The notes under the pieces were generated by a model. It saw only the letters and a program-made list of their open reading frames with translations, searched no databases and was not told the origin of the DNA. Below are positions 62,765 to 64,000 of a DNA stretch of 64,000 bases, piece after piece; positions within the stretch are counted from its first letter, which is position 1; each line of letters starts with the position of its first letter. The translations under genes were made by a program, and so were the position numbers. The DNA lies in NCBI GenBank assembly GCA_963789565.1, contig CAWBKX010000002.1:1550001-1614000 (forward strand), in the 5' to 3' direction. Origin of the DNA: CALAGB01 sp963789565. Lineage in GTDB: Bacteria; Chloroflexota; Chloroflexia; Thermomicrobiales; Thermomicrobiaceae.

Positions 62765-63019
62765 TGGCCTGACCACCTGACGTGTAGGTCGATTCTAGGC
62801 GTGCAAGTGAGGGCTGTCAAGCACCGCACAGCGGGAATGAGCATGTCGGCGATAAGGAAGAATTGTGGAGGAATATTCGTGCGGGCGAACGTGATTTTGG
62901 CTATTCGAAGCAGGCTAACACGGCGATCTTACCCGCATCTCTTGACGGCAGTCGTCAATCTGTCAGTGTGAGCAGATTGCCACATTGATTTCGGGAATAC
63001 GGAGCGACGTAACACCTGG

Positions 63020-64000
63020 TCAGCTTGACGTGCCGGGCATGTTGATTCCGACGGCCTGCAAAAGCAGCGTAATCGCCAGATAGGCCAGGATCAGCACGAG
63101 GATCCGCACCAACACCACGCTCCGAAGGTGTCGAGAGACGTGAGCGCCCGCTTGCGAACCGAGCAGCACGCCAATAACCGCCGGAGCGGTGACCGAAAGG
63201 TCGATGATATTGTGGATGTAGTAGATGAACGCGCTCGCCGAGACCGTGACCCCCACCATGAAGACGCTCGTCGCGGCCGAGGCTTTGACCGGAACTCGCA
63301 TGATGGCGTTCATTATCGGAACCTTGACCGCGCCACCACCGATACCGAGCATTCCCGAGATCACTCCGGCCAACGAGCTCGACGCGGCTCCGAACCTCAG
63401 CCGCTGCGGGACGAATCGCACATCCTCGTCGGCCGCGGGATCGTGAAAGACCTGCGCCAACTTCAGCGGATCCGGTCCATCAGTGACTGGAGCACTCTCA
63501 TGCTGACGCTTGAACATCGCCGCACCCATGGCCAGCAGCGCGACGCCAAAGATCACGCGTAAGATGTTTGGCGCGACCAGAACCACGATCAAACCGCCGA
63601 CGATCGCGCCGACCGCGGTTGTAAGCTCCATGAAGAGTCCCAACCGAACGTTCGTCATGCGGTGCTTGAGATAAACCGAGCTCCCACCGAGAGAATTGAC
63701 GATCACGCTTACCGCGCTGGCGGCAATCGCCGTTTTCAACGGAACCCCAAAGAAGGCGGAGAGGATTGGAACGATGAACACGCCGCCGCCGAGACCCACC
63801 ATAGATCCGAGAATACCGGCTATGGCTGCGACGATCACCACGCCGATCTCGCTCAAAACCGACAGGGCTGGCTTCGATCCTTCAGCGGCGCTTCCACCCG
63901 ATAACCAGGCAACCACGATGCTGGCCACGATGATACCGAACACGGTGAGCGAGATAAGCGTGTAGAGACGGTCTTGCCCCTTGAAATAGGAGTACGCCAT
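63020..64000 (-). CDS. TauE/SafE-family transporter (probable anion exporter)
   Basis: The 326-residue polytopic protein has about 8 helices and two TauE-like repeats with Gly-rich motifs. These are AGILGSMVGLGGGVFIVPIL and VISGMLGIGGGAVKVPIMNA, with the repeat partner segments AASAVSVIVNSLGG and AATSVFMVGVTVSA. Family members export sulfite, sulfonates or other small anions. The start ATG is the last codon at the window edge (64000), so its promoter lies outside. It is separated from the GntR gene by about 250 bp. Confidence 0.88.
   Translation of the reverse strand: MAYSYFKGQDRLYTLISLTVFGIIVASIVVAWLSGGSAAEGSKPALSVLSEIGVVIVAAIAGILGSMVGLGGGVFIVPILSAFFGVPLKTAIAASAVSVIVNSLGGSSVYLKHRMTNVRLGLFMELTTAVGAIVGGLIVVLVAPNILRVIFGVALLAMGAAMFKRQHESAPVTDGPDPLKLAQVFHDPAADEDVRFVPQRLRFGAASSSLAGVISGMLGIGGGAVKVPIMNAIMRVPVKASAATSVFMVGVTVSASAFIYYIHNIIDLSVTAPAVIGVLLGSQAGAHVSRHLRSVVLVRILVLILAYLAITLLLQAVGINMPGTSS

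Noticed and set aside
1..64000. tRNA, rRNA, CRISPR, replication origin or prophage.
   Set aside because: No cloverleaf, direct-repeat array, DnaA-box cluster or phage structural genes were recognised by eye; a tool search (tRNAscan, CRISPR finder) could still find a missed tRNA.

Overview
The window is a GC-rich, densely coded chromosomal segment. It has no rRNA or recognisable tRNA gene, no CRISPR array and no replication origin. Gene content suggests a Chloroflexota bacterium, probably near Thermomicrobia/Sphaerobacter. The indications are a crtB / glycosyltransferase / cruF-acyltransferase / crtI carotenoid operon, a poxvirus-type topoisomerase IB, fused-gamma/delta 2-oxoacid:ferredoxin oxidoreductase genes, many one-gene hydrolases and several apparently leaderless starts. 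This placement is an inference from family content, not from a marker-gene phylogeny.

Layout. 1-5 kb: the end-truncated gene of a large membrane protein, a collagen-like secreted protein broken by an in-frame TAG, and two alpha/beta hydrolases. 5-16 kb: an ABC-2 exporter pair with a CYTH protein, an AlkA-type glycosylase, a cupin, a CaiB/BaiF CoA-transferase, a CocE-type hydrolase, a DHA2 drug exporter, a LolD/MacB-type ATPase and a B3/4-domain protein. 16-24 kb: two tandem M20 amidohydrolases, a 1000-residue membrane protein (sigma-like and anti-sigma-like N-terminus plus external beta-propeller), a flavoprotein, and a 39-codon relic of a second copy of the 1000-residue gene. 24-28 kb: topoisomerase IB, then an AT-richer island with the 3' end of an RHS/YD-repeat gene, its unique C-terminal tip, a coupled 31-codon ORF and a small membrane protein (candidate effector/immunity locus).

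28-38 kb: a possible DNA-annealing protein, two metallo-beta-lactamase-fold hydrolases, an operon of two histidine kinases (the first with a degraded ATP-binding domain) and a NarL-type regulator, a second CaiB/BaiF transferase, dispersed palindromic repeats and a nitrilase. 38-48 kb: a TetR/membrane-protein pair with a repeated operator, an ArsR gene with a self-overlapping promoter/operator next to a frameshifted AHSA1 gene, a VOC protein, the carotenoid operon with a TetR gene upstream, a PIG-L deacetylase, and a MarR regulator facing it across a strong hairpin. 48-54 kb: ribosomal protein L25, small proteins of unknown function, SCO1 and an acetolactate-synthase-like TPP enzyme.

53.7-55.0 kb: a complete IS3-family element with inverted repeats, 3-bp target duplication and an A6G frameshift signal. 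55-64 kb: a homodimeric pyruvate-dehydrogenase-E1-like enzyme, an MntA/HepT pair whose HepT has Gln in place of the catalytic His, the 2-oxoacid:ferredoxin oxidoreductase operon (gamma-delta, alpha, beta), a FadR-type regulator and a TauE/SafE exporter. The two 2-oxoacid-oxidising systems lie side by side and may give oxidative and ferredoxin-linked routes to acyl-CoA.
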